A DNA stretch of 64,000 nt from Anaeramoeba ignava. Its lineage: Eukaryota > Metamonada > Anaeramoebidae. Of the stretch, positions 1 to 11,877 are shown piece after piece. The first letter of the stretch is position 1. Every line of letters starts with the position of its first letter. The translations under genes and the position numbers were made by a program. Under the pieces are notes generated by a model that saw only the letters and a list, made by a program, of their open reading frames with translations, searched no databases and was not told the DNA's origin. The DNA is taken from positions 62,001 through 126,000 of the forward strand of contig JAPDFW010000062.1 of assembly GCA_028826165.1 (NCBI GenBank). The letters run 5' to 3'.

Positions 1-2689
1 ATTCTGTGAATATATCAAGAAATTGATCGAAGTTAGGTATTCCACAAACAACATTTTCAAGACTATGAGTAATAGTTTCCTTAAAAGAATCAACGTTTTC
101 TAATTGAAAACAAAACAGTAAATTAATTTTTGAATTATTTGAATTAATAATTTTTGAATTATTTGAATAAATATTATTTTAATTAGTAATATTTAAATAA
201 ATAATTTTTGAATTAATTTTTAAATAAATAATTTTTAAATTAATAATTTAAATTAATAATTTGGATTCAATCAAATTTTACTTTCGGTAATTATTTTCGT
301 TTTCATGAGTAATTTTGTAAGACGTGATGTGAAGCATTTTATAAACTCTATATCATAGAAATATAATTGAAATAAATGATTTAATGGTTTTGTCATTGCT
401 TTTGAAGATTCACGAAGAATATTATTTTTGGTAAGAATATCCATAATTTGGGTTTTCATTTGAGGAACATCATCTTTATATTGGATAATACTTAATTTGA
501 TTTGAGAATTAACAGTTGAAAGAAATTTGGGTATTCCATAAGATTGAGCGATTTTTTTAATAGAAGAAAGAAGGGCTTTATTATTTCTTGTGAATTCCTA
601 TATCAAAATATTTTAAATTAAATTAAATTAAATAAAATTAATTAAATTAAATTAATTAAATTAAATTAAATTAAATTAAATTAAAATTAAATTAAATTAA
701 ATAAAATTAAATTAAATTAAATTAAAATATTCACAGGTGTTCCTATTTTTTGTGCTTCTTGATCAACAGCAGATATTAGGAGATTTTCACCTTTAGAGAA
801 CTCTTTAAGATTGTTGAGAATTTTGTGCATGTTTCTTTGTATTTTTTTCTCGTGATCTCTGATAGAATCACTTAATCGAGAAATTTCAGACATTTTATCT
901 GTTTTAACAATCATATTTTCTTTTGGATCAGCAATTTTAAACTGTTCAGCATGAATTTGTAGTGATTCATCAACGGAATCTTTTTTAAGATCAATTCCAA
1001 ATGATTTTGTGAAATCCGACACTAATTTATCAAGTATTTCTCCTTGATTTTCTGTGATTTCTTGAGTTGATTTGTGATTTTTTTCGTCAGGAAATAATTG
1101 GCTGATTTCAACAAGAGTATTTGAAATTCTTGACAAATTCACACTGTTGTCAACTTGCGATAAATCAACTTGAGTTTCAGCTTGTTTTTGTTCGGATTGT
1201 GAATGTTTTGGTTCGGATTGTGAAAATCTTGAATCGGAAAATTTTGAATCTGAAAATTTTGTGTTTAATTGAGGTGTTGACAATTTGAAGTTGAATTTTG
1301 ATAGAATATTATCCAGTTTAGGTGTGTTTGATTTTGGGCGTTCAATTTTTTCTTCTAAATTAACAGGAGATTTTTGTTTTGATGATTTTTGGGTTTCTGT
1401 AGTTTCATTTATGCTTGTTTTTTTAGCTAAATATGGAGAAGTTGGGGATTTTCTTTGGGGTGTTGCATCGGTATTTTTGTTTTGCGTTGTTGAATATCTT
1501 GAAAGCATCTCATGAATGTTTGAATTACTTTTTTCGGATAAAGTTGGAGAAGGCGATTGATTTCTTTTTGTTTGAATTTCTTTTTGATAAATGGAAGTTG
1601 GAGATTTTGGCTTTCGAATTTGATTTTGTTTGTGTTTCTTCGTTTTGTGTTGTTTCTGTTTTAGTTTCTTTGTGTGATATCATTTGATTAATTGGCGATT
1701 TTGATTTTTGTTTGATTCTTGATAAAATATCTTGGATGTTTGATTTCTAAAAAGAGGTGATTATTAATAAGATGAAATTTTTCTTTTTATTAATGTTGAG
1801 TTACTTTTTCTGCACTTTGTTCTGTTGGAGTTTTGGGTCTTTCTTTTAATGGAAGTCCTGATTTCCATAAGAACATTTGGGCAAGAATTTTCAAAATTTC
1901 GTTTTCGTTTCCCTTAATTTTAATTTTAATTTTAAATTTAAAATGAATTTTAAAATGAATTTCAAATTGAATTTTAAATTTAAAATGAATTTCAAAATGA
2001 ATTTCAATATTAATTTTGATTTTAAATTTTAATTTCAAAATGAATTTCAAAATGAATTTCAAATTGAATTTCAATATTAATTTTAATTTTAAAATGAATT
2101 TCAAATTGAATTTTAATTTTAATTTTAATTTTAATTTTAATTTTAATTTTAATTTTAATTTTAATTTTAATTTTAATTTTAATTTTAATTTTAATTTTAA
2201 TTTTAATTTTAATTTTAATTTTAATTTAATTTACATTTGTTAAATCTTCAGCAGAAAAAACTGCTTTTAAACCTGCATTTTTTAATAAATCAAAAAAAAT
2301 GGAAGCTCTTTTTTGTAAAGATTGTTCTGTTTGTAATTGTTTATTTAAGGATGTTTCAGTTAAATAAGCAATTAATTTGCCAAGAATTAAACAATCCTAA
2401 TTTTAAATAAAAGAATAAATAAAAGAATAAATAAAAGAATAAAGGAGAAAATTTATAAAAAAAATTGCTTTTTTTATTTTAAAAATTAAAAATTAAAAAT
2501 TAAAAATACAGAAAGTTGAGAAATATCTGTAATTGAAGATTGAGTTAAAAGGTTTGTCCATCTAATTAAAAGATCAGTTGTAGAAACTTTCTTTATTTCT
2601 TCTTGATCATTTTGTTTAAGATATTGAATATCTTTGTTGTAAGAAATTCTGAGTAATAAAGCACGAGTTTGTGGAGAGATTCTTGACAT
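1..2689 (-). CDS. CH-domain cytoskeletal protein, 3' end cut by window edge
   Basis: Exons (minus, in order): 2689-2510, 2396-2235, 1912-1805, 1746-735, 597-282, 99-1 (continues off the window). The first three exons make one calponin-homology domain: residues ~38-52 read TTDLLIRWTNLL, then ITDISQL joined across an intron to DCLILGKLIAYL, the usual CH core order, closest in feel to fimbrin/plastin-type CH modules. CH domains bind actin or microtubules. The remainder is S/T/K/E/Q-rich and probably disordered, with repeated motifs of the type SNIQDILSR / SNIHEMLSR and KSPT, followed by a helical, likely coiled-coil part. All junctions keep phase, but exon 4 contains a +1 frame break near 1605-1660: both flanking frames carry the same KSP/NI..[IM]LSR repeats and there is no GT between them, so an intron does not explain it. 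The specific family is not recognised. Confidence 0.7.
604..724. repeat. Intron repeat, ATTAAATTAA type
   Basis: Intron 4 of the CH-domain gene (734-598) consists almost entirely of ATTAA/ATTAAA units. Nothing else is visible in it. Confidence 0.8.
1915..2232. repeat. Intron repeat, TTTTAA hexamer
   Basis: Intron 2 of the CH-domain gene. The distal half (about 2108-2228) is a near-perfect TTTTAA hexamer run; the proximal half has the degenerate version with AAATGAATTTC variants. Confidence 0.85.
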
Positions 2690-2761
2690 AAATTAAATTA
2701 AAAAAAAAGAATGAAAAAAAGAATGAAAAAAATGAAAATAAAAAAAATGAAAAAAAATATT

Positions 2762-4948
2762 TTTTAATTTTGATTTTGATTTTGATATTGATATTGATAT
2801 TGATATTGATATTTATATTGATATTTATATTTATATTTATATTTATATTGATATTGATATTGATATTTATATTTATTTTGATATTGATATTGATATTGAT
2901 ATTTATATTGATATTGATATTGATATTGATATTGATATTGATATTAATATTGATATTGATATTTATATTGATATTTATATTGATATTTATATTGATATTT
3001 ATATTGATATTTATATTGATATTTATATTGATATTGATATTGATATTGATATTGATATTGATATTGATATTGATATTTATTTATATTTGATATATTATAT
3101 TGATATTGATATTGATATTGATATTTGATATTGATATTGATATTTATATTGATATTGATATTGATATTGATATTGATATTAATATTTATATTGATATTTA
3201 TATTGATATTGATATTGATATTGATATTTATATTGATATTTATATTGATATTGATATTGATATTGATATTGATATTGATATTGATATTGATATTGATATT
3301 GATATTTATATTGATATTTATATTGATATTTATATTGATATTGATATTGATATTGATATTGATATTTATATTGATATTGATATTTATATTGATATTGATA
3401 TTTATATTGATATTGATTTTGATATTGATATTGATATTGATATTGATATTGATATTGATATTGATATTTATATTGATATTGATTTGATATTGATATTGAT
3501 ATTGATATTGATATTGATATTGATATTGATATTGATATTGATTTTATATTGATATTGATATTGATATTGATATTTATATTGATATTTATATTGATATTGA
3601 TATTGATATTGCGTATTGATATTGATATTGATATTGCGTATTGATATTGATATTGATATTGATATTTGATATTATATTGATATTTATTGATATTGATATT
3701 AATATTTATATTGATATTGATATTGATATTTATATTGATATTTATATTGATATTGATATTGATATTTATATTGATATTGATATTGATATTTATATTGATA
3801 TTGATATTGATATTGATTGATAACTGTGATATTTATATTGATATTGAGTATTTATATTGATATTGATATTGATTTTGATATTGATATTGATATTGATATT
3901 TATATTGATATTTTATATTTATATTGATATTGATATTTTATATTGATATTGATATTGATATTAGGCTTGATATTGATATTGATTTTATTATTGATATTGA
4001 TTTTGATATTGATTATTGATATTGATATTGATATTTATATTTATATTGATATTAATATTTATATTGATATTGATATTGATATTGATATTGATTTTGATAT
4101 TTATATTTATATTGATATTGATATTGATATTGATATTTATTTTGATATTGATATTGATATTGATATTGATATTTATATTGATATTGATATTTATATTGAT
4201 ATTGATATTGATATTGATATTGATATTGATATTGATATTTATATTTATATTGATAATTGATATTTTATTTTGATATTTATATTGATATTGATATTGATTT
4301 TGATATTTATATTGATATTTATATTGATATTGATATTGATATTGATATTTTATATTGATATTGAGGTATTGATATTGATATTGATATTGATATTGATATT
4401 GATATTGATATTTATATTTATATTTATATTGATATTGATATTTATATTGATATTTATATTGATATTGATATTGATATTGATATTGATATTGATATTTATA
4501 TTTATATTGATATTGATATTGATATTGATTTTGATTTTTGATTTTTGATATTGATATTGATATTGATATTGATATTGATATTGATATTGATATTGATATT
4601 GATATTTATATATTTATATTGATATTAATATTTATATTGATTTTGATATTTATATTGATATTGATATTTATATTGATATTGATATTGATATTGATATTTA
4701 TATTGATATTTATATTTATATTGATATTGATATTGATATTGATATTGATATTGATATTGATATTTATATTTATATTGATATTGATATTGATATTAATATT
4801 TATATTTATATTTATATTGATATTGATATTTATATTGATATTAATATTTATATTGATTTTGATATTTATATTGATATTTATATTGATATTTATATTGATA
4901 TTGATATTGATATTTATATTGATATTGATTTTGATTTTGATTTTTGTA
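2762..4948. repeat. 2.2-kb two-hexamer array (GATATT / TATATT)
   Basis: The gap between the divergently transcribed CH-domain gene (start 2689) and SHMT (start 5020) is filled by a string in which nearly every unit is GATATT or TATATT, with rare interruptions such as GCG at 3610-3641. The long I/L/D/Y reading frames across it are artefacts. Both genes must have their promoters inside or at the edges of this array; no other gene is visible. Confidence 0.9.
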
Positions 4949-5019
4949 AATCCAAAAAAAAAAAGCAAAAAAATTTTTTTTTCATTTTTCATTTTTTCAT
5001 TTTTATCAAATTTTATCAA

Positions 5020-7221
5020 ATGCTCACAAAATTTTTGAAACCACACAAAGCATTTAACGCATTAACAACGATCTGTAAACCAATAGCAATACGGGAACTA
5101 ACAACAAAATTTGTCGGAAGCATTCCATTAAAAGAAAGCGATCCAGAAGTATATGATATAATTGAGAAAGAAAAAAACCGACAATGGAAAGGGATCGAGT
5201 TAATCGCCTCAGAAAACTTCACATCACGCGCAGTACTTGATGCACTTGGGTCAGCAATGACAAATAAATACTCAGAAGGTCTTCCTGGTAAAAGATATTA
5301 TGGTGGTAATGAGTTTATTGATGAAAATGAAATCCTTTGCCAGAAAAGAGCCCTTCAAGCTTTCCATTTGGATCCTGATAAATGGGGTGTTAATGTTCAA
5401 CCGTTATCTGGTTCCCCAGCTAATTTTGAAGCTTATACTGCTATTTTGAATCCTCATGATAGAATTATGGGATTAGATTTGCCTCATGGTGGCCAGTATG
5501 TTTTTGTTATTAATATTTAATTTAATATTTAATATTTTATATTTAATATTTTATATTTAATTTATATTTAATATTTAATTTATATTTTATATTTAATTTA
5601 TATTTAATATTTAATTTATATTTTATATTTTATATTTAATTTATATTTAATTAATATTTAATATTTAATAATTAATATTTTATATTTAATAATTAATATT
5701 TAATATTTAATTTATATTTTATATTTAATATTTAATTTAATATTTAATTTATATTTAATATTTAATTTAATATTTAATTAATATTTAATTTATATTTAAT
5801 ATTTAATATTTTATATTTAATATTTTATTTATATTTATATTTAATATTTAATATTTAATTTAATATTTAATAATTTATATTTAATATTTAATATTTAATA
5901 ATTTATATTTAATATTTAATTAATATTTTATATTTAATATTTTATATTTAATATTTTATATTTTATTAATAATTAATTTATATTTAATATTTATTATTTA
6001 ATATTTTATATTTAATTTTTAATTAATATTTTATATTTAATTAATATTTTATATTTAATTTATATTTAATAATTAATATTTAATATTTAATATTTAATAT
6101 ATAATTAATATTTAATTTAATATTTAATTTAATATTTAATTTAATATTTAATTAATATTTAATATTTAATTTAATATTTATGTTTGTATTGAAAACAAAG
6201 TTTAACACATGGTTACATGACTGACAAAAAACGAATCTCAGCAACATCAATCTATTTCGAAAGTATGCCTTATCGACTCAACATTAACACAGGATACATA
6301 GATTATGACGAACTTGAGAAGAACGCAGAATACTTCCGACCGAAACTAATTGTAGCCGGAGCATCAGCATATCCACGAGAATTCGATTACAAACGAATGA
6401 AGAAGATAGCAGAGAAGCACGGAGCATATTTACTCGCAGACATGGCACACATTTCGGGACTTGTTGCCGCAAAAGAAACATTGAGTCCGTTTGAAGATTG
6501 CGATTTAGTGACAACAACAACACACAAAACCCTTCGCGGACCAAGAGCAGGATTAATATTCTTCCGCAAAGGCGTTAGATCGACAACGAAAAAAGGCAAG
6601 AAAATCATGTACGATCTCCATTCCAAAGTGGATTTCGCAGTTTTTCCAAGTTTGCAAGGCGGACCTCATAACAACGTTATTGCTGCCATTTCAACTTGTT
6701 TAAAAGAAGCAACTTCAAAAGATTTTTATGATTATCAACACAAAGTCAAGATCAATTGCCGGATTTTGGGCGATGAAATGAAGCGCAGAGGCTACGATTT
6801 GGTGTCAGGAGGAACAGACAATCACTTGATTCTTATTGATCTGAAGAAAATGGGAATTGACGGCGCAAGAGCAGAAAAAGTTCTTGAACTCGCAAGTGTA
6901 ACCGTCAATAAGAATTCTGTTCCTGGTGATAAAAGTGCTTTTATTCCTGGTGGTCTTCGTGTTGGTACTCCCGCTATGACTACTAGAGGTCTTTCTGACT
7001 CTGATTTTATTAAGGTCGCTGATTTTCTTGATAGAGGAATTAAAATTGCTATTCAGTTCAAAAATTCAGGTGGCCCGAAATTGTCTGATTTTATTTCTTA
7101 TATTCATCATAATTTTAATAATATTCCTCATTTGGTCGCTCTTAGAAATGAGGTCGAAGCTTTTGCTAAAAGTTTCCCTATGCCTGGTTTTGATCCTGCT
7201 CAGCTTAAATATAAGAATTAA
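5020..7221 (+). CDS. SHMT: Serine hydroxymethyltransferase, possibly organelle-targeted
   Basis: Exons 5020-5495 and 6201-7221 (498 aa); the split codon rebuilds the conserved [15 protein letters not shown] uses pyridoxal phosphate to interconvert serine and glycine, loading tetrahydrofolate with a one-carbon unit. Visible landmarks: [10 protein letters not shown] near residue 63, [42 protein letters not shown], and the PLP-lysine motif [14 protein letters not shown] in exon 2. Length is normal for the family. About 33 residues precede the usual start ([15 protein letters not shown]); this extension has K, R, T and few acids and could be a mitochondrial or hydrogenosomal presequence (inference). 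Codon choice switches sharply inside both exons from A/C-ending to T-ending (see findings). Confidence 0.97.
5516..6183. repeat. SHMT intron repeat, TTTAATAT type
   Basis: The 705-nt SHMT intron (5496-6200) is almost pure TTTAATAT/TTTATATT words in irregular order. No gene is visible. Confidence 0.85.
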
Positions 7222-7284
7222 GAATTAATCTTCATTTTCCCAAATTTCCTTTCTTTTTTTTCTTTTTTTCTTTTTTTTGGATCA

Positions 7285-7432
7285 GAAAATTAAAATCAAA
7301 ATTAAAATCAAAATTAAAATTAAAATTAAAATTAAAATCAATATCAAAATCAATATCAAAATCAAAATTATAATTATAATTATAATTAAAATTAAAATCA
7401 AAATCAAAATCAAAATTAAAATTAAAATCATT
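7285..7432. repeat. Intergenic ATTAAA/ATCAAA repeat
   Basis: Degenerate hexamers AAAATT and AAAATC between the SHMT stop and the TRPML-like gene. The whole gap (7222-7484) shows no coding exon. Confidence 0.7.
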
Positions 7433-7484
7433 TTTCGATTTTTTCATTTTTTTTTTCAATCTTTTCTTTATTTTGCTTATTCAA

Positions 7485-8531
7485 ATGTCAAATGTGGCTG
7501 ATGAACCTAAAATTGGTAGTTTTTGTTGCATTAAATATAATAAAATTCCCACAGAAAAATATTTAACAATGAGTCCTTGGAAAAAATGGAAAAAATATAA
7601 AAGAATTCCAATTAAATTTATTTTACACATTTTGATAGTTGTTTCTATAATTATTCAAGTAAATTTTATATAAAAAAGAAATTATTTTCTTTTTTACTTT
7701 TTTAAATTTAAAAAAGTTTTGAAAGTTGAATTAAATAAAATGACGAACAAAACAAAAATTTAATTCAAAAAATTTAATTCAAAAAATTTAATTCAAAAAA
7801 TTTAATTCAAAATTTTAATTCAAAAAATTTAATTAGGCTGTAATAATGACTAAATATGAACTTCCATTTATGAGAGAATCTCAAAACCTTTTTGCAAATG
7901 TTTTTCTTCCAAATGCAGATTTTTATGTAGATTCAATTGATGGAAGAATTCAAAAAGATTTAAATTTAGTTTCCGATTTCAATCAAACAATTTATAACAT
8001 TACACAAGCATTTTATAATTTTACAAATTTAACAATCAGTTTTTTTGAGTAATTCCCAAATTAATTTAATATTTAATATTTGATATTTAATTTAATATTT
8101 AATATTTGATTTAATATTTGATTTAATATTTAATATTTAATATTTGATTTAATTTAATATTTGATATTTGATATTTAATATTTAATATTTAATATTTTAT
8201 ATTTAATATTTAATATTTGATTTAATATTTGATTTAATATTTGATTTAATATTTAATATTTAATATTTGATTTAATATTTGATTTAATATTTAATTTAAT
8301 ATTTAATATTTGATATTTGATATTTGATATTTAATTTAATATTTGATTTAATATTTGATTTAATATTTAATATTTGATTTAATTTAATATAATTTTAGTT
8401 ATGATTATGATTCAGGACAAATAAATCCTCCAACTTTAAAAATTCAAAAATATTCAATGTATAGATTTGATTCAGTTGATCCAAATAATAAATTGATTGA
8501 TTTTAGTACAGAATATGGTAATCAAAAAAAG

Positions 8532-8562
<31 letters not shown>

Positions 8563-11500
8563 GAAATTTTAAATTTTGGAAAACAAAAAAATACATTTTA
8601 CTTTGTTTTAAGTTACTTATCCCTTAACTTTAGAAAATCCAATCGGTCCATTCACAAATATGACAACTCAAGAAATTCAATTAATTTTACAAACTTTTAG
8701 AACTGCCAATATTAATTTTAAATTTCATTGTTTATATACAACTGAAATTGTTCAAGCTGTTACTTGGAATATTGATGTATTTTTCTTTCAAAACAACAAA
8801 AAAAATTTTTTGATTTTGATTTTGATTTTGATTTTGATACTAAATAATTTAATTAGATTCTATTTGATTTTACAATAAGAGGAGGAGTAATGAGAGCTTC
8901 AATTGATTCAACAATGAAATTTGATAATTTTCAAGAATGTAAATATTTCAAAAAAAAATATTCCGAAATAAAATAAATATTTATTATTATTGTTATTATT
9001 TAAAAAGCTGTTTCTTTTCGTGATATTTTCCCAAGTATTGGTTTTCTTAGTGGTGTATTCAATGTAATTTTCTCTGTTTGGGCATTAATTTTATCTATAA
9101 GATCTTTAAGGCATCAATACAGAATTTATAAAGTACAAATAATTAATCAAAAAATCAATTTTAAAATCAATTTTAAAATCAATCTTAAAATCAATCTTAA
9201 AATCAATCTTAAAATCAATCTTAAAATCAATCTTAAAATCAATCTTAAAATCAATTAATAAATCAATCAATCAAAAAATCAATCTTAAAATCAATCAATT
9301 AATAAATCAATCAATTAATAAATCAATCAATAAATCAATCAATAAATCAATCAATAAATCAATCAATAAATCAATCAATAAATCAATCTTAAAATCAATC
9401 TTAAAATCAATTTTAAAATCAATTTTAAAATCAATTTTAAAATCAATCTTAAAATCAATCTTAAAATCAATCTTAAAATCAATTTTAAAATCAATCAATT
9501 AATCAATCTTAAAATCAATCAATCTAAAATCAAAAAATCAAAAAATCAAAAAATCAAAAAATCAAAAAATCAAAAAATCAAAAATCAAAAATCAAAAATC
9601 AAAAATCAAAAAATCAAAAAATCAAAAAATCAAAAAATCAAAAAATCAAAAAATCAATCTTAAAATCAATTAATCAATCTTAAAATCAATTTTAAAATCA
9701 ATCTTAAAATCAATCTTAAAATCAATCAATCTTAAAATCAATCAATTAATCAATCTTAAAATCAATTTTAAAATCAATCAAAAAATCAATCAATTAATAA
9801 ATCAATCAAAAAATCAAAAAATCAATTAATAAATCAATCAATCAATTAATAAATCAATCAATCAATAAATCAATCAATTAAAAAATCAATAAATCAATCA
9901 AAAAATTAATCAATCTTAAAATCAATCTTAAAATCAATCTTAAAATCAAAAAATCAAAAAATCAATCAATTAATAAATCAATCAATAAATCAATCAAAAA
10001 ATTAATCAATCTTAAAATCAATCTTAAAATCAAAAAATCAAAAAATCAAAAAATCAAAAAATCAATCTTAAAATCAATTAATAAATCAATCTTAAAATCA
10101 ATTAATCAATCTTAAAATCAATTTTAAAATCAATCTTAAAATCAATCTTAAAATAAATCAATTAAAAAATCAATCAATTAATCAATTTTAAAATCAATTT
10201 TAAAATCAATCTTAAAATCAAAAAATAAAAATAATGATTTTTTAAACTGATTATTTCAATTCAAAATTTAAAAAAAAAGGAAACAACATCAATAATTTCA
10301 ATAAAAGAAATTGCTACTATTGATAATTTTTTTAGAGACTCAGTCGATTTCAAACTCGCTTTTTTCAATTTTTGGGTTGTTCTTAGTTTATTAACATCAT
10401 TAATAAATATAATTGCAGAAATATCTTATTTAATTGGTCAATTTTATGCACCTCGTGAAAGAACATCTGTATTGTTTATTATGATGGGATTTTCTGCTTT
10501 CTTTTCATGGATTAGTTTGACAGGGTTGATAATATTTAAATTTCATAACAAAAACAAAATGGAAAAAAATTCATTTTATTCTCTTTTCTTTTTTTTTATC
10601 ATTTTTTAAACAGCTATTTCCAATGGCATAAAAGATTTTATTTATTCATTTCAACACTTAGAAGATCAATTCCAGGAATGATCCGATTTGTAATTGGAAC
10701 ATTACCTTTATTTTTAGGATATGCATGTAAACATCGAAAAAAAAACTATCAAAAAAAAAATATCAAAAAAAAATTTTTTTTTTAATTATAGATTTAGGAA
10801 CTTTATTATTTGGAAGTTATTCTAAATTTTTCGCTACAATTGATCAAGCTTGTGTCACATTATTTTCTGTTTTAAATGGAGATGTTGTTAGAGATAACTT
10901 TAATGCTGTGTATCGACATAATCATGGATTAGCATTTCTTTCACGAGCTTATATGTATATTTTTTGTTGTACTTTTATTTATGGGTAATTAAAAAAAAAT
11001 AAAAACAAAAAAAGTGGAACAAAAAGTGGAACAAAATTTTTCTTTTTTATTTTTATTATTTTTTTTTGATTTAGTTGGGTTAAGTTCTTTATTACAGTTG
11101 TTGAATCTTCTTTTTCTTCTATTCAAGAATCAAGAAAAGGTCCGAATATTGAAAGAAGAAAAAGACTTCGACCTTATATTCATTTACATAGGATTTATTC
11201 AAGTTCTCGAACAACATCAGTAGCTGATGAAGCAGTTCATGATGTATCAGAAAAAACTACATCAACTAATTCAGTATCTTCAGTATCTTTTGATAAGGTA
11301 AATTTTTAAATAAATTTTTAAATAAATTTTTAATTATTTTTTAATTATTTTAGATTGGAGATATTTGGGAAAAAGAAAAACAAAATAAAGAAAAAGAAAC
11401 TGAAAATGAAAATGAAAATGAAAATGAAAATGAAAATCAAAATCAAAATGAAAATCAAAATAAAAATCAAAACCAAAATAAAATTGAAAATCAAAATAAA

Positions 11501-11614
11501 ATTGAAAATCAAAATAAAATTGAAACTGAAACTGAAATTGAAACTTCTTCAACTCATCCAGATTTTAATTCTCAATCAAATGATGAAATTTCTCAACAAG
11601 AAAAAAAAGATTAA
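7485..11614 (+). CDS. Mucolipin-like (TRPML) endolysosomal cation channel
   Basis: Eleven exons: 7485-7658, 7837-8048, 8399-8517, 8613-8776, 8857-8938, 9008-9132, 10280-10524, 10614-10726, 10792-10984, 11075-11297, 11354-11614; every junction keeps phase (636 aa). Layout matches TRPML: a short basic cytosolic N-terminus (WKKWKKYKR), S1, a large luminal loop, S2 with the IFSVWALILSIRSLR block, S3, the S4-S5 block (TLRRSIPGMIRF, like TLRVALPSVMRF in animal mucolipins), then the pore helix and filter ATIDQACVTLFSVLNGDVV and S6. The loop has four N-glycosylation sequons (NQT, NIT, NFT, NLT) near residues 105-125, fitting a lysosomal lumen. The filter reads NGDV where animal TRPMLs have NGDD, so ion selectivity may differ. 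The C-tail is an E/N/Q repeat. Start ATG chosen at 7485; the in-frame codon upstream is TTG. Works in the same compartment as VPS18. Confidence 0.88.
8052..8392. repeat. TRPML intron 2 repeat
   Basis: Intron 2 (8049-8398) is built of TTTAATAT and TTTGATTTAATAT words. Confidence 0.8.
9140..10222. repeat. TRPML intron 6 repeat, AAAATCAATCTT type
   Basis: The 1147-nt intron 6 (9133-10279) is a tandem array built from AATCAATC, AATCTTAA and AAAAATC words, with a pure AAAAATC stretch near 9530-9655. No exon is hidden in it: the flanking exons join in phase. Confidence 0.9.
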
Positions 11615-11877
11615 GAAAATAAAAAATAAAAATAAAAATCTTATTATTTTTTTTTTTTTAAATTTTTTTAATTTTTTTTGATCGGAAAATTATTTGTGTT
11701 TCCGTTAAGAAATATTGAAGTTTTTTTTGTTTGATTTGATTTGATTTGTTTAAAAAAAAGAAAAAAAAAAAAGAGGAATTAAAGAAAAAGAAAAGAAAAG
11801 AAAAGAAAAAAAAACTTCAAAAAAAAGAAAATTTTTCGAAAATCCAAAATTAAGAAAAAAAAATTTTTTTTGCCAAA
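11615..11877. other. Convergent intergenic gap
   Basis: The gap between the 3' ends of the TRPML-like and TVP15-like genes is A- and T-rich with poly-A runs. No gene, repeat unit or structured element was seen. Confidence 0.6.

Noticed and set aside
2770-4540. Long I/L/D/Y-polymer reading frames
   Set aside because: They are translations of a hexamer array, which is open in several frames because it lacks stops. There is no start context, domain or composition change.
7473-7484. Earlier non-ATG starts for the TRPML-like, p24 and Arp genes
   Set aside because: They rely on TTG or GTG; a normal ATG follows within a few codons and gives sensible N-termini.
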